From Acanthosepion lycidas (taxonomy: Eukaryota; Mollusca; Cephalopoda; Sepiida; Sepiidae), in the NCBI GenBank assembly GCA_963932145.1, contig OZ010580.1, positions 5,363,921-5,427,920 on the forward strand: a stretch of DNA of 64,000 nucleotides, read 5' to 3'. Below, piece after piece: positions 63,330 to 64,000 of the stretch (positions within the stretch are counted from its first letter, which is position 1; each line of letters starts with the position of its first letter). The notes under the pieces were generated by a model. The model saw only the letters and a program-made list of their open reading frames with translations. It had not been told where the DNA came from and made no database searches. A program made the translations under genes and the position numbers.

Positions 63330-63790
63330 TTGTTAATCATTTCACCTGAAGCAATGCAATAAAGTCACTAAGATACAAGGGGTTACTGAGTGAGAGAATA
63401 TGAGAGAAAAACACTATTAAGGAGAGAGAACAATAAAAGAACAGGAAGTAAGAAGACAGAAGATAATGATTGACATTGCATTTAAATTTTTGAAGTTCAA
63501 AGTTGACCACAAAGCAAGAAACTAGAAAAGACCGAAAAGTATGAGTGAAAAATCTGATAGCATAGAACTTAGCCATTTCAATTGTAAAATGAGACCTTTC
63601 TGTCAATCTAGTACTGGTGCCAAAATTCATAAAGTCTACATACCATAGTGAAGGAAAATATTTATAGTAAGGGACTGAAGCTGATACACCAGGTCAGGAC
63701 CAATAAAACAGCAGATTCTTCTCTGTATTTTATCAAGAATGTCTAAATACATAGCAGGAGCACCAGACTAGATGTAGCAGTAATATTCAA
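63330..63790 (-). pseudogene. family J LINE, C-terminal/3' fragment
   Basis: The 97-codon minus frame has NFGTSTRLTERSHFTIEMAK and FELQKFKCNVNHYLLSSYF, then the 3' signature at 63338-63360. Upstream, to 63790, lies the HIW.GAPAMYLDILDKIQRRI block in shifted frames. An 'LWNSLPxCFP' core is missing through small deletions. Confidence 0.8.
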
Positions 63791-63796
63791 AGTGCA

Positions 63797-63797
<1 letters not shown>

Positions 63798-63826
<29 letters not shown>
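63798..63826. repeat. (TA)n microsatellite
   Basis: A TA run directly before the SINE. Confidence 0.9.
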
Positions 63827-63833
<7 letters not shown>

Positions 63834-64000
63834 GTGGAGTAATGGATAGCAGCTTGGATTGAGGAATCAGAGAGCCAAGTTCGAATTCCAGTCAAATCCA
63901 TTACATTCCCTTGCATGCTAATACCCTTGTGAAAGATAGAATTCCTCTTCTTCTCCCCCGCCCCCAGCTATGGGTAAATAGCAAGATAGACTGGGTTCTA
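63827..64000 (+). repeat. tRNA-derived SINE, cut by the window end
   Basis: GGCATGGTGGAGTAATGGAT (A box), AAGTTCGAATTCCAGTC (B box, best preserved in the window), ATGCTAATACCCTTGTGAAA and CCAGCTATGGGTAAATAGCA match 53551-53740. It continues past the window edge. Confidence 0.8.

Overview
The window is AT-rich metazoan DNA, almost entirely non-coding and built from layers of decayed transposable elements and (TA)n microsatellites. The mix of repeats (tRNA-derived SINEs, a 5S-rRNA/tRNA composite SINE, RTE-like and Jockey/CR1-like LINEs, Penelope-like elements, mariner/Tc1 relics) suggests a coleoid cephalopod, most likely an octopus. That is inferred from memory of repeat families; no search was run.

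I can defend only one host gene: an uninterrupted 328-codon reading frame on the minus strand at 37296-38282. It encodes a heparan sulfate glucosamine 3-O-sulfotransferase, closest to HS3ST5. A 116-nt 5' leader and a good splice acceptor lie just upstream (38399-38420), so the coding exon is probably the last exon and earlier untranslated exons lie beyond 38.4 kb.

Three LINE groups recur. Family J (Jockey/CR1-like) has sense 3' ends reading GGGGTGAAATGATTAAAA; its longest copy is 17578-18790. Family K has only C-terminal/3' pieces (12.1, 24.2, 33.0, 34.4 and 36.3 kb). Family R (RTE-like, C-terminal part) has about 20 pieces on both strands. They are nested in one another and in SINEs.

Penelope-like element (PLE) debris is the most interesting layer: GIY-YIG endonuclease pieces at 4.17 and 15.25 kb, and terminal-repeat fragments carrying hammerhead-ribozyme-like folds. 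Two minus-strand copies (1710-1801 and 14837-14912) keep every core motif (CUGANGA, GAAA, GUC). Others are decayed (1.92, 4.36, 4.5, 22.15 kb) or have lost the core (40.94 kb).

Layout. 0-5 kb: mariner and Tc1 relics, PLE/ribozyme cluster. 5-8 kb: mostly unrecognised. 8-15 kb: LINE pieces. 15-18.8 kb: PLE endonuclease, hAT-like transposase relic, long family J copy. 19-29 kb: dense LINE, mariner and SINE fragments. 29-37 kb: MITE, large inverted repeats, SINEs. 37.3-38.4 kb: HS3ST5-like gene. 39-46 kb: LINE pieces, core-less ribozyme sibling, fold-back repeats, a diverged reverse transcriptase piece. 47-54.5 kb: 5S-tRNA SINE inside an R LINE, R copies, MITE, SINEs. 54.5-64 kb: non-autonomous hAT with an 8-bp duplication, perfect inverted repeats, a solo LTR with a 4-bp duplication, a third MITE, terminal LINE and SINE copies. 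The mobile elements do not work together with the gene in any way visible here.
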